In this document: positions 10,209-21,980 of the stretch, one piece after another | Numbering within the stretch: the first letter of the stretch is position 1 | How the letters are laid out: every line of letters starts with the position of its first letter | Origin: Saururus chinensis | Lineage: Eukaryota > Streptophyta > Magnoliopsida > Piperales > Saururaceae | Assembly: GCA_035235625.1 (NCBI GenBank) | Contig: CP141144.1 | Span: forward strand, 45,630,014 to 45,694,013 | DNA: 64,000 nt | Direction of reading: 5' to 3' | Position numbers and translations under genes: made by a program | The notes under the pieces: model-generated | What the model saw: only the letters and a program-made list of their open reading frames with translations | What the model was told of the DNA's origin: nothing | Database searches by the model: none

Positions 10209-11743
10209 GACAATTGTTGGTTTAAAAATGATACGGAAGACTTTAACCCCTTAAGTATGTGAACTTCACACACGGAGTATGCACCTTTAAACCTTTGTGC
10301 AAGATAAATAAGGAAAAATAAAATAGGACTACACACGTGCTATTTAACATTTAATCATAGCTTCTTAATGAAATCATGAGTGAAAACCATCGAAAACATA
10401 ATTCAAATCAAATGCAATCCCATGCTAGACTCAAGTAAGCATAATCATTACTACACTTAGAGCTAAACATAACACCATCATTCACCTATAATTTAATCAT
10501 TATATGTGAAAATATACAAGTCTATTCTCATGTTATAACCTTGCCGGAATCATATTCAAAATATGATAAATCATTCAACATGAATTCAAGACAAAGATTT
10601 ATAGCATGCTTAACAGAATAACATAAAATCCAATTAACAACTAAGTGTTCATCATAACCTTCAACATCAAATTTATACCCTTCCAGTAGCTTATCATAGC
10701 ATATATTACTCATCAAAGCCATAAAAAATGATACTTGAGTAAAAACTTGAAAATGAGCAAAATAGCAAAAATCCCAAAATATGTTGTGTTGGCATTCGAA
10801 TGCCTAGCCGTTCGATCGGCCTGTCTGGCCGTTCAAACACTTGGCTGTTTGATCAACTGCCACACCTTTCGATCGCCATAACGGGCTTTTCTGGTTTGTC
10901 TTCCCCACTTCGAATCGAAAACCTTCACACAATCATCTTAAACTACCAAATCTCGCTCCCAAATGTTGTAATAATTAAATACATGCTTAATAAACAGTAG
11001 ATCTAGCCATTAAAAATACAAAGAAATTATAAGAAACATTAGACTTTCCTAAAAGCACCATTAAAGCTAATATCCATGGAAACCTACTTCAAACTTTATC
11101 AAAACTCAAATATGAAATCACAGTCACATTTAGGTTGAAAAAACTTACCTTCAACAAGCTTCTTCACTTTAAATCGCTCCTCTAACACCTTCAAAACCTA
11201 CCCAACATATGGTTTTTATTAATACCTTCATAAATCTGATTTAAAACACCTAAATCCCTAAAAAACTAGTAGATCTAAGGTTCAAGAAGTTCAAAAACGA
11301 AATTCCCATCTTTAGGAAACCTAAATCCCAATTGGGAAGGTGTATGTGTCATTCCTTTTATAGTAAAGGTTGGGGTAAACCTAATAAATAGGTAGGGTGC
11401 AAATATAATTTACTAATAAAAATAGAAATTTTTGCTTATTTTAAACTAAATTGAAGTCTAAAAATTTTCAAATAATTAATTTCTGTCTTAGGATGTTGGT
11501 AGGTTCATTTGAGACTAATAATCCCAATTTCGCCCACAGTGGGTTTTGCCCCTTAACTTTTTGAAAAAAAAAATAGTAAAATTTTTAAAATTCTAGAAAA
11601 ATTCCAAATGACTTATATTAACATAAAAACCATTAATGTAAAGAAAATTTTTGTAAGCACTTTAGTTTCGAAAATAGTCCAAAATCAATCAAAATTAACA
11701 TTAAAAAAATAAAATACCCCGGTTCAAGTTTAAGGATCTTACA
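10209..11743 (-). repeat. Internally deleted gypsy LTR (solo) inside GA tract
   Basis: The minus strand starts TGTAAGATCC at 11743, the same start as the LTR at 33303-36419 (36419). It shares colinear blocks with it: GATC-containing CGTTCGATCGGCC-like motifs near 10800, ATCATGAGTGAAAA near 10375 (compare 34845), and GCACCTTT near 10281 (compare 33376). Relative to that LTR about 1.3-1.4 kb is missing, joining counterparts of roughly 33420 and 34735. No internal region or partner LTR is present. GA tracts on both sides suggest insertion into one purine tract. No exact target duplication could be fixed. Confidence 0.75.
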
Positions 11744-11937
11744 CAGAGAGAGGAGAAGAGAGGAGAGGGAGAGAGGATAGAGAGATAGGAGAGAGAAGAG
11801 AGAGAGGGGAGAGAGAGGGGAGAGAGAGGAGAAAGAGAAGAGAGAGGAGAGAGAAGAGAGAGAGGGGAGAGAGAGGAGAAAGAGAAGAGAGAGGAGAGAG
11901 AGAAAGAAAGGGAGTGGAGAGAGAGTAGAGAGAGCAA
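11744..11937. repeat. GA-rich purine tract, right part
   Basis: Continuation of the purine tract on the other side of the LTR (GAGAGAGGAGAAG repeats). Confidence 0.9.
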
Positions 11938-11959
11938 AACGAAGTCAAAAAGGTGTTTG

Positions 11960-13917
11960 AAAAAAACTTATTTTGAACTATTGGCGACACTCTTAAGAAG
12001 CGTCGCTAATAGTTGGAACACTTGCGACACATTTTAAGATGTGTCACAAGTATTAGTACTATTAGTGGTGTTTTTGTTGAGCGTCGCTAATTGTAAGGAA
12101 TATTCAAAAAAACACTTTTTAAATTATCTGAACATCACAAATATGCATGAGTTGCAATGTTTTTATGTAAAGGTTGCCATAGTTAAAACTATTATTGATT
12201 CTTCCTTAAAGCGTCGCAAATAGTCTAAAAAATAGTATTTAAAATATTTTTTACTATTGGCAAGACTCATCAAATTGAATTTTTTCCAAATACCTTTTTG
12301 TTTAAGTTTTTCTCTTCCTCTCTCCTCTCATCTCTCTCTCCTTTCTTCTCTCTTCTCTCTCCTCTCATCTCTCATTCTCTCTCCTCTCCCCTCTCTTCTC
12401 TTTCTTCTCTCTCTCTTTTTTCCCTCTCTCCTCCTCTCTCTCATACGTGTCAACGTGAGCCCCGACTATGAGGAGGAGAGAGAAGGGGAATTAAATTTAA
12501 AATTTTGAAGATTTTTATTTTATATTATATTTTAAAATAATTAAAATAAAATAAAAGGTATTTGTAGCTAATATATTTTATGTTATTAAATTTATATAAT
12601 TTTAAAAAATATTTTCATTATTTTTAAATTATTAAATATAATAAAAAAATATTAAAAAATTAGATTAAATTCTTCTCCTCTCTCCTCTCTCCTCTCTCCC
12701 CTCTCCTCCTCAGAGCCAAGCTTATGCTGACGTGTGTGAGAGAGAGGAAATAGATGAGAGAAGGAGAAGATAGAAGGGAGAGAGCATGAGAATTTAATTT
12801 AAGTTTTTGAGAATTTTTATTATATATAATGTTATTGAAAATAATAAAAATAAAACAAAACACAAGGTGTTAGAGATGCATAGGAATATGTATTGCTAAA
12901 ACCCGAAGTATTAGCGTTACTAATACCCTAAATACTAAGGGTGATAGCGACGCATACATCCTATGCATTGCTAATGTATTTTGTTTTAAATATATATAAT
13001 AAAAAAATCCTAAAAAATTTAAATTAAATTCCAATATCTCTCCCCTCTCTCCACAAAGCTGGGGCTCACGTTGGCATGGATGAGGGAGAGGAGAGATAGA
13101 AGAGAAAGAGAGGAGAGAGAAAAGAGAGAGAGAATAGAGAGGAGATAGAAAGGGAGAAGACAGAGGAGAAAGAGGGAGAAGAGACGGGAGAGAAAGTATG
13201 AGAATTTTATTTTATTTTTTTGAGATTTTTTATTATATATTATATTATTAAAAATAAAATAAAATAAAAGGTATTAGGGTCGTATAGGAATATGCATTGT
13301 TAAAACTTTAAGTATTAGCAACATATAGGAATATGCGTTACTAATACCTTAAGTATTTACTATGCATATTCCTATGCATTGCTAATACCTTGAGTATTTA
13401 TGACATACTCCTATGCGCCGCTAATATATTTTTTTATTTTAAAATATAATATATAATAAAAAATAAAAAATTAAAATTAAAATCCCCTATTTTTTCCCCT
13501 GTCCTCTTCATAGCTGGGGCTCACGCTAACATGCTTGAGAGAGAAGAGAGGAGAGAGAGGGAGAAAGAGAGAGAGAGGTGCTAGCAAGAGGGAGCTAGAT
13601 GGGAGAGAGGGAAAGAAGAGAGAGAGGAGAGGGAGAACATAGAGAGAGAGGAGGGAGAGAGAGAAAGAAGAAGGGAGAGAAGATAGAGTAGAGAAAGATG
13701 AATAAAAGAAGTTTCTATTTTAAAAATAAATATGTACTATTAGCTAAGCTTAATTAGTTATACATCACTAAAAGTATTACTTATTGCAATGCTTAAGTAG
13801 AATAATCGTAAATGTAGTAGTATTTGTGATGCTTCTATAGATGCATAACAAATGTTAACCCTTCTTAAAACCTGGTAAAATTACATTAGTGACGCTTTTC
13901 ACAAAAAGAACAACAGT
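11960..13917. mobile_element. Probable non-autonomous CACTA-like remnant with tandem CT-spacer-GA units
   Basis: The motif GCGTCGCTAAT and variants (GCGTCGCAAATAG, AGCGTCGC) recur at about 11998, 12080 and 12210, with GTGACGC near 13892. TTAGCGACGC-type subterminal repeats are familiar from plant CACTA elements. Between them lie four units: an AT-rich stretch with a TATTAGxxxxGCATAGGAATAT module, a CT-rich tract, a short spacer (AGCTGGGGCTCACG or relatives) and a GA-rich tract. The units lie near 12300-12490, 12665-12795, 13030-13190 and 13495-13700. Each CT/GA pair can fold on itself. No CACTA terminus was found, so the class is uncertain. Confidence 0.45.
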
Positions 13918-14163
13918 TGTGTTCATCACGTGTATGATATTTATTACATCAGCATGCTATGAATTGAACAAGATATATGACAAGAAATACAAATAAACAT
14001 TAAATTAACCAGAATTAATATTTAATACCCCCAATAACAAATCTGTCTTTAATTACAGTTTAACAATAAGAAATCACGTATTAATCACAATTTCCTTGTT
14101 GCTTTGTTATAGCCCAAGACTTTAAATTGCTTCAATAATCGGAAAAGAAGTTCCAAATGAAAA
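13918..14163. other. Probable 3' flank of the NAC gene
   Basis: AT-rich, no gene. On the minus strand this is directly downstream of the NAC stop codon and should hold the 3' untranslated region and poly(A) signal. No single signal stands out. Confidence 0.4.
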
Positions 14164-14796
14164 TTACTTGCCATAGCCCCAGAGGTCCATCTCCCCACGC
14201 ACTGTGTGTTGGTTTATGTGGTGGACAGTGGAGCTGGCATCTCCATACCGCACCCCTTTGGATGGGTCATCCTGGCTGATAGTCACCAACCGGTCCAGCA
14301 TGGCCCAGTCGTTGAGGCCCTCATCCCTCCCTTGCACCATTTGTTGGGCAGGCCCGTGATCACAGCCTGCGGCCGCTTCCATGCCTCCTGCGTTGCATGC
14401 TTGTTGGTACTGCACCTGCCTGGCCAAGCTCTCTTCACTATCACATCCGCTGTGGGTGGACAAGAACTGCTTCACCATGGCCGGGGACTCTCCTGTGATT
14501 GCCGGAAAGTCATAGCCCAGCGGTCTAGGGTTTTGGAGGTGGGTGAAGTGAGGGGTGGGGATTTGGGTGTAGTGGTGGAGGGCCAGCTCAAAGGTTTGAA
14601 GACCTTCTTGGCCATGCTGGCGGATATTGTCGTAATGGACATCTCTGAGGGTAAAGGCCGGGGAGTGGTTGGTTTCGGTGGAGGCGCTGATCTGGTGGCG
14701 GTCGGAAGCATCTGCAGTGAGGCTCGAGCTTCCTTCATTGCCCATCTTGAAGAGGTTCTTCTTCTTGAAGACCCGGCAAACCACCCAACCATCCTC
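14164..14796 (-). CDS. NAC gene exon 3
   Basis: 633 bases including the TAA stop. The acceptor is CCTTGTAG|GAGGATGG. It begins with subdomain E ([14 protein letters not shown]) and then the divergent C-terminal activation region, which has His, Gln and Ser rich parts and the end DLWGYGK. A 201-codon frame on the opposite strand is a shadow of this exon. Confidence 0.9.
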   Translation of the reverse strand, partial: EDGWVVCRVFKKKNLFKMGNEGSSSLTADASDRHQISASTETNHSPAFTLRDVHYDNIRQHGQEGLQTFELALHHYTQIPTPHFTHLQNPRPLGYDFPAITGESPAMVKQFLSTHSGCDSEESLARQVQYQQACNAGGMEAAAGCDHGPAQQMVQGRDEGLNDWAMLDRLVTISQDDPSKGVRYGDASSTVHHINQHTVRGEMDLWGYGK

Positions 14797-17700
14797 CTAC
14801 AAGGTAAGTAGAGCCCAAATATTTTTAGATAATAATAGCCAAAAGACGAAAATACATTCACTTCAAAATCAGATTTTCAAATGCACACCCTTTCAAAATG
14901 TTTATAAAACTTAGAATCCACTGTGACCCTCCGACTTGCTGCAGGCCGCTGTGCAACCATAGTTATGGGGGCGACATGCACGGATGAAGATAATGGTCTT
15001 TATCTTAGTATTTTTAATGAATGCTGCTATTGCCCCACCCCAATAAAGTCTCAATGCCCCCACTGTTTTCCCTTTTTTAGTAGTCTCTTCTCTCCATATT
15101 ACCCCATGTAGCCTCCTCCTTCTTTTTGCACTCTGACGGCTTGTGCTATTGATGGCAATGCCACACCTCGATTACCGCTAACTATGCTTCCACACCCCAT
15201 TTCGCTACCTGGAAGGTAGAAATAAAAAAAAGGAGGGGAAGGAGGGGAAAAAAATGGAAGAGAAAGGCTCCTTCGTTGTATTTGTTCGTAAAGGTGGAGG
15301 AGGGGTGGACTGCGAGCGTTGGTGCCGGTTTAGCTCCGACTCCATTGCAAGTACGTGAGAAGAAGAATATTAATGAGGCGTCGGAATGTGATAGGTGTGA
15401 GAGATTTTAAGATACTCCCTCTCTACTATATTAATAGTTATATTTAAAAAAATAATAATTTTTATTATATAGTGAAGACTACAACTAAGAGAAGGGAAAT
15501 AAGCCTATAATACTCTTTTATAAGTACCTAATCACTTAAATTAAATTAAATTATTAATATAAAATAATTTTTTTTACCAAATGGGGTTATTAATTTATGA
15601 CAAAGTGTGTATTAAATTGGGGGGAATTAGTAATGGGGGTACTTGGGAGGCAATATCAACATTTTTTTTTAATATCATATACTAAATCGGGCAAGGTTCA
15701 TGAATCTTAGGGTTTTTTTTTATTTTAAAAACAGGCACCAAAAACCCTAAAAATGTAATATTATGTTTCTTCTTGAGAAATTTTCAATTTGTAATAAAAC
15801 TTACAAGAACGGGAATAAGAGAAAGGTACTTTTGTGTTACAAGTCTTTTACACAATTAGTCTAATAGAATTCCTTATTTGAGATTTTCTCATAATAAATT
15901 AAAAAGTCCTATAGCTTCATGAATCTTCCGTATATATCCTTTCATGAACAATGTTATACGTCATAAACAAATATTGAGACTTAAATAGCTAGAACCTAAG
16001 ATGTTCTCGTGGACATCACACAAAAAGAACAATTTATTTTTTTATAGAAAAAGAGAAAAGGAATCGGATAGCTCTCCGAAGTACATAAGAAAATCTATAT
16101 TAATAGCTATATTTAAAAAATAATAATTTTTTATTAAATAGTAAAACCTACACATAAGAGAATAGAAAATAAGTTTATAATACTCTTTTTTAAGTACCAA
16201 ACTAGTTAAATTAAACAAAATAAAATCATTAATATAGAACAAATTTTTTTGCCAAATAGAACTATTAATGTATCCAACGAGTAGTATTTTTAAGGGACTT
16301 GGTTATTTAGTAGCTTTTATGATATTTTTTTGAAAGTTTGAAAATGCCAATTATAGAGGAGACACATACAGATGAATTTTCTGCATGTCGGACATGAACC
16401 GTGCTATATATAGCTGATTCATGTCCATGTACAAATACACTAATAATGTTTCTATTGGGACCCAGTTTTTTCCCACTTCTCCCCAAAAATCAGAAAAATT
16501 TATATTCCTCCGTCCCACATTAATAGCTCCAGTTTGGGTTTTTTGGGAGTATAAAAGTTACTTGTTTTCCCATTATCCCCCAACTTCCCTCAAACTTATA
16601 AATTCACACACATTTCCAAAAGAAAACACATTCACATATATACACGTACAAAGTTCACCAATCAGCAATTTTAATCAAAACCATTATTGATCGCCCCAGT
16701 TTACCAACTGTTGGGCTTGTTGAGTGTTCTTGGAGGCTAAGAAGAAGAACTAGATAGATCGAGAACAGTTCTGAAGAAGACGAACTTGGAAAATACGATC
16801 AAGACATGAGAAACAATGATGTAGACCATTATTGTATAGATTCGAAACTTATTTAAAAGCAGAAAAGGCAAAGACACCGGCATGCTAACCTAGCTGGTGA
16901 TTCAAGCCATTACAAAAGAAGAGGAAGAAGGTGGGCTCCATGCAAATCTCATGTATCACATCAACTAGGCATGGCTAGAAAATGGAAATACAGGAGGCAA
17001 ATTTGGGATGTATTTAATCAAGGAAAATGTTTTGACCGGATTTCATCACGAAAATTTGTGATCCTGTTCCTATCATAGTATCTTGTCTCTATGTACCTTT
17101 ATCACAGATTTTTGCCATGGAATCCTGATCGGGCCAGGCACATCCTTTAATGAAATTCGAAAAGTACTTGCATTTTTAGAAATGAGGAGAAAATCCCGTG
17201 TAGCTTCCAAACAATTGAAGAGGAAAAATAAAGAACAATAATGGACCCAAAGGGGAGAGGTGGGGCTAGGCCAGGCCAGACCAGGCAGAGTAGGGACATG
17301 CGGGGTCGACATTGCCGTCGGTGCCGAAGGAGGAGAAGGAAGAAAGTGAGGCCTTTTCATTTTTGAAAAAAGTGTCTTATAGGGTGGAAGCTAGAGATTT
17401 AAGAGCTTGTATAGGGGAATTAAGCAATTGGGAGAAGTGAGAAAAAATTGGGGTCTCAATAACAGCGTTCATACACTAAATGTACGTGTATAAGAAGGTA
17501 AAGTCCAGTAATTAACACAAGAAAGTTGACGAAGTTTTACTTACATTTCCGTTTGATTGTGCATCATCGTTCTCTTCAAGCCGATACTCATGCATGATCC
17601 AATCAGTCTTCTGCCCATGGGGGGCCCTTCCTCGATAGAACACTAAGGTCTTCCTCATCCCTATCTTCTTGTAGCTGTTCCTTATGCACTTGTCCCTTCC

Positions 17701-18780
17701 TGTTGCCTTCCAGAATCCTGCGTTTGTTGCCCTGTTGGTCCTGGAACCGGTTGGGTACTTCCTGTCTTTGTGGCTGAAGAAGTACCAATCGTTCTGTGGC
17801 GTCGACCCTATCTTGCATCTCTCTAACCAAAACAAAAGGAGATTCCATGAAATAGATTAGATATTGTCAAAGGTACTATTGTTAGATACTATCAAAGATT
17901 ACAAGTTGATGTCCATCAAAATATTAATTGTAAAAATTAATCTCTCTCTCTCTCATTTTCTTCTCAAAGGATAGGATGTGTCTAGGTCTCAAGTTATGTA
18001 CCATGTTAGGCCTCTATAAACATGCCAGGACCCTATAATCCTTGCACAGACGCCGGTCATGGAGCCTATTGGAGAAAATATTTTCCTTCTTTCAGCCAAT
18101 AGGGTTAAGCAAGATTTATAACTTGCTTTAGTATAATTGCTTTTGTTTGTATCATTTAGTGCCCATGTATAATTGAAATTTGATACAGGGACTACATAAT
18201 TTATAAGTAACAATCTTCAGAAGATCTAGATATGTACGTAATTATCCAAAAGTAGAATCACCCAGCATGAACCGCGATAAATTTAAGACAAACTTGCCTA
18301 AATAATTGAAAAATAAATCAACGTCTAAGCTATAGAACACATTAGATTGATAAGACAACATCTAGACCACTTTAGATTGATAAGATGACACAGTGAATTG
18401 TTTCTCCAAGGAAAGGCATGTTCTGATAGTCCAAGGAGATTCAGACTTTGTCCAAGTTCCAGCATGCATGCCATCGCTGCCTTGAGCAGCTAGTAGCACA
18501 AATATCGCAATAATGGCCACCCTCTTTCTCCAACAGCTTGGAGGTGGAGGCTGAAATGCAACAAAGGCCATAAGGATTTAACCTACCATATTACATGAGA
18601 TTGAGCTTGCAACTCACCTTGGAGGTCCCATGGCTCCATCTTATTCAAGTCCACCTCCCTGATCACCTCCAAGTCGAACTTCTGGAAAGAAACCTTCTTC
18701 TTCAGATAGTAGTGCAGCAGCTCCTCATCTGTCGGATGAAATCGGAAGCCCGGCGGGACACCACCGTTTGACAACCCCAT
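14164..18780 (-). CDS. NAC-domain transcription factor, BEARSKIN/SOMBRERO-like, three exons
   Basis: The coding exons are 18780-18618, 17822-17545 and 14796-14164. They join in frame through GT-AG introns to give 357 residues. The start is [20 protein letters not shown], where Met is followed by the usual short NAC leader; upstream in-frame codons exist but are not NAC-like. The NAC DNA-binding domain (about 8-165) has all five subdomains: [64 protein letters not shown], and [12 protein letters not shown]. The rest is a variable activation region ending EMDLWGYGK. The wording of the domain is closest to Arabidopsis BRN1/BRN2 and SMB, nuclear regulators of root-cap maturation. The orthology is from memory of the family, not a tree. 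Upstream sequence is duplicated at 38886-44697. Confidence 0.9.
15413..15612. mobile_element. Stowaway-like MITE in NAC intron 2
   Basis: TACTCCCTCTCTACTATATTAATAG at the left end and an ATTAATTTATGACA-type right end, with the family's internal blocks (CTAAGAGAAG, AATACTC, TTAAGTAC-like). About 200 bases. The full family terminus is CTCCCTCCGTCC with TA target sites, typical of Tc1/mariner-derived Stowaway elements. Confidence 0.7.
16083..16285. mobile_element. Stowaway-like MITE in NAC intron 2, second copy
   Basis: Shares ATTAATAGCTATATTTAAA, ATAAGAGAATAGAAAATAAG and TAATACTCTTTTTTAAGTAC with the copy at 15413. The terminal repeats are degraded. Confidence 0.65.
16502..16560. mobile_element. 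Partial Stowaway-like MITE end
   Basis: ATTCCTCCGTCCCACATTAATAGCTCC matches one terminal repeat. The rest of the element is not recognisable. Confidence 0.4.
17545..17822 (-). CDS. NAC gene exon 2
   Basis: 278 bases. The acceptor is TTGGTTAG|AGAGATGC and the donor AAT|GTAAGT. It encodes subdomains C and D, including the [11 protein letters not shown]-contact region and the [14 protein letters not shown] stretch. It ends in phase 0. Confidence 0.9.
17823..18617 (-). other. NAC intron 1 (795 bp)
   Basis: GT-AG intron with a (TC)n microsatellite just downstream of exon 2 at 17940-17956. No gene seen. Confidence 0.8.
18618..18780 (-). CDS. NAC gene exon 1
   Basis: 163 bases encoding residues 1-54 (NAC subdomains A and B, to EPWDLQ) plus one base of codon 55. 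The donor is CAAG|GTGAGT. Joining to exon 2 restores GAG (Glu) in the conserved run Q-E-R-C-K-I. Confidence 0.9.
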
Positions 18781-18865
18781 TTTTCGACCGGCAGCACGCA
18801 AGCCGATCGGCTTCTTCCTTCCCAGGCCTACTAGCAAGAGCTCTGCGTGTGGGTGTCAAGCCCAG

Positions 18866-18874
18866 CTTATATCC
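18866..18874 (-). promoter_or_regulatory. Candidate TATA box of the NAC gene
   Basis: GGATATAAG on the minus strand, about 90 bases upstream of the ATG, with an ATTGG/CCAAT palindrome directly upstream (18873-18880). The same TATA sequence is kept in the second copy (about 38993-39001). A plausible core promoter, unproven. Confidence 0.45.
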
Positions 18875-20281
18875 AATTGGAGGAGTTGAAAAGTTGGCGC
18901 CCGCAACTACGCCGGAGGAGCAGGCCACTAAAGCTAACGTAAATTCTAAGTCATAAGCTGTAAGACTAAGTAAGGCCTATCCCATATATCTATGCGTGCA
19001 ATACATTAATTTATCACATATTAATTAACGTAAACAGCTCACACATCTCTAATGACGAGAAATTCAACATATCGGTTAGCATGGAGCGGATCAAGAATAC
19101 ATATGCAAGCTACTCAAACATTTCAAGTTAGAAAAACTGATTTTGATTGTGAAGTACCCACCTGATAGGAACCAGCAATTTCCATCTGAGGAATATTTAC
19201 AATGAAATGTCAGGAAATAGTTTGGACGTGTTCAAGTCAGGTGACGGGAAAGGCCTGCATTGGAACTGAACGATCCCTGCGTCGATTGCCTCCTCGTTGC
19301 ATATCCACTGTGCCATTTGAAGGATAAGTGCCTGGTTCGGGCTGCATGAGACTTCTTCCTGAACCACCATTTGAAGATGAAGATTTCCGAGACAGGAATT
19401 TTTTGGTTGAAACTTGGCATTAGGTTATGAAAAATGTTTTCTATAATGTGTGACCAATAGACATGTGAAAGGGGGAACTTGGGATTTGGGAACATGATGG
19501 ATTTGGTTCCCTAATTTCTCTCACACTACCCCTTGGATATTGATGTGGTAGCCGAACCCAACTCTCATTACTAATTAGTTGTTATCTAGTTCCAAACTAA
19601 AACACGAAGACCTTATGTAGATGTAGCTAAGTAAAAAAATATCATTAACAACTTTCGTCCTATATGATAGGAAGCTAATATTCTAACTCTATATTTTTTA
19701 TATAAAATGCCTACTCCAACCTTAGGTATTATAGAGAAGGCGAGTCACACTTGACAATATAAATATTTATTTTTTTCAATCCAATTATAGGTTATAGTGG
19801 GCTTTTGATGTAGATAAAGTGGAGTAAGAATATTATTTTCCTAATTAAGACGGTTGAATAGGCTTTTACTTTTTTTTGCAAGGTAAATATCGTTAAAGCG
19901 CAAATGGGAGAGACTTATTTATATGAGCACTCATGCATGACTAAGTGAGCCCGGGCATCTCTCACATGGATTTTGATCCAACATCGTGCATAACTTATAT
20001 AATTAGATTGATTTATGCCCTATTGCTTAATTTATGCCCCCTAGCACAGTCAAATTTCAATCCAACAGCCCATGATACATGGGCTCACAATGACATAGGT
20101 GAGCCAAGGCTTATATATAATTTTTCCAAAGAACACTATTCACCGATCTAAAATACATCCCCCATCGAGACTTGAGAAAATTACTCAAAATCCTCAACTA
20201 AATGAAAAAGATTGAGAGAAGAAGAGATATATGTGAGAACTTCGTCTCTCAAATTTTTAAGATATAAAGCTTGTTGGAGGT

Positions 20282-21135
20282 TGTTAGCCCCTTAACTTGA
20301 TGGATGCTGAAAAGGGGCGGCTACCCTCTTGCTTGGCAGCAAACAACCAAATTCGCTTGGGTAATGGATAGCCTAGGCAGCACTTTGGTCACAGACGAAT
20401 GCTGGGATAGAGCGGGAGATGTTCTGGATGAGCTACTCGCCTTGCAGAGCAGGCTGAGTAGGAGTCCTTGCGCGGGCGGGACTCTTTCAGCAAAGTTGGG
20501 CGCTACTTGGACTTAGGGAAAGACTCCTAAGGCGGATGGGATTTACCTATTCTAGTTTGCTGCACTCCTAGTTTAAGGAATCTGGGCAGCAAGTTGGTCA
20601 CACTTCTTGGGTGAATGGGAGTCGGAGTGGTTGGTTTCCTTGGATTGACAAACTCTTCGAGGTAGCATGGTGCTAGACTTCTAGCGGAAGACGTACTCTT
20701 GTAGGTTTCCTAATCAATGTTAGGGGCGGAATGATTATGGGCTGAGAGTTGGTCAGGGTAAGGACTCTTGTATTGGGTGGGTTTTGTACTCCTAGTAACA
20801 TAGGGATGGCCAATTTTAGGCTGAACCTATTTAAAGGGGAGAACAGGGCAGCCATGGCTAATTAGAGATAGATTTGTTCCTGCACAGCGAACCAGGGAGC
20901 TAAGAGAGAGTTTTCAGCCTGGTGGATCAGCCCTTGCCCTCTCCTTATTTTGTATTTCAACTGACAGAAATATAGCTTGGGCGGAGACCCTTGCACTAGG
21001 TCGAACTTGTGTTGTTATTTTGTTTGTATTTCTTTTGAGCATACGAGTGGGAAAGGAGACGAGTGGCTGCTGGCTACGCGGCATAACCAGGTCATCACAC
21101 GTGTGAATGGTAGGCAAAGCTTAAGCTTTGTGCGC
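20282..21135 (+). mobile_element. Solo-LTR-like insertion in NAC upstream copy 1
   Basis: About 0.85 kb, absent from the matching position of copy 2 (about 40550). It begins TTGTTAGCCCCTTAAC and contains a TATA-like CTATTTAAAGGGG near 20828 and a T-rich tail, as in copia-type LTRs. The flanks CTTGTTGGAGG and CTTGACAGAGG resemble a degraded duplication of the copy 2 site CTTGTCGGAGG. The exact ends and class are uncertain, and no coding sequence was seen. Confidence 0.45.
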
Positions 21136-21736
21136 TTGACAGAGGCCGTCATTGAATATTCTTTTGATTTTTTTCCTCCAAATGAAATAAGTTGTCACAT
21201 TGATAAGAAATTTACGAATAACTTCAATAGGTAGATGCAGCTGACATAAAAAATGAAGAGTCAAGAAAAGACTAGTTAGATGAAGGGGTAGTGTGGCCAA
21301 CTGAAGTAATCTAAGAATGGAGACCACAATCCACTTTGAAAGAGGGGTGACTAAAGAAAACATGAGAATTATTTTCTCATGCTGATTTACGAAGAATACA
21401 CTAGTTCATTGGAGAGATTCCTCCTTTTTGCAACCGGTTTAGAATAAGAAGTTGGTCATGGAAATGGAGGAGTGTCTCCGGATATAGTGCTATAACCAAA
21501 CCGGCAGGGAAGCTCCAAAGAAGATAAGTCTGGGATAAATAATTTTATTGGTAGATTTTGTAGGAAATTGTCTTGAACTTGTGAGCTTCCATCCAACCAC
21601 ATCAGGCTGCTATTTATCATCGATGTGGTTTCATCAACTGAGAAGTCCAACCAGAACCGATAGAGCGTGAATATGCACGCTTTTAATAATCAAACATGTA
21701 GTCATTCATTTAAAGTTATGACAGTAACAAGAGACA

Positions 21737-21980
21737 TATTCCCTCCTTTTTAAATTAGTAGTTTCATTTGGAAAAAAGTTTGTTCCATATTAATAACTTC
21801 ATTTGTTTAATTAGGTAGCTGAGTACTTAAAAAACTAGTATCATAAGTTTATTTTTTCTTTTTTTTATCTGTAAAAAGATATGGGGGGGTTATTTTTCCT
21901 TCCATTAGATGGGGGTTTCACCATTCAATAAATGTCATTATTTTCTAAATATAGCTGTTAGTATAGAACATAGGGAGTCT
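21737..21980. mobile_element. Stowaway-like MITE shared by both upstream copies
   Basis: TATTCCCTCC... to ...AACATAGGGAGTCT. It sits at the position of the copy at 41161-41363, followed in both by a TTGTACATAATTTTGT block, so this insertion is older than the duplication. Confidence 0.7.

Larger units (their letters stand above)
14797..17544 (-). other. NAC intron 2 (2.75 kb), loaded with MITEs
   Basis: Long for a NAC intron. It contains two full Stowaway-like MITEs and one partial copy (listed separately), and otherwise AT-rich sequence without a supported gene. An open frame at 17073-17360 has no recognisable motif. Confidence 0.7.

Noticed and set aside
9820..10336. Ser/Leu-rich open frames up to 162 codons
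   Set aside because: Translation of a CT-rich microsatellite. Two frames are open at once and the sequence is low complexity only.
14206..14811. 201-codon frame opposite NAC exon 3
   Set aside because: Lies antisense to a well-supported exon with correct splice sites and has no recognisable domain.
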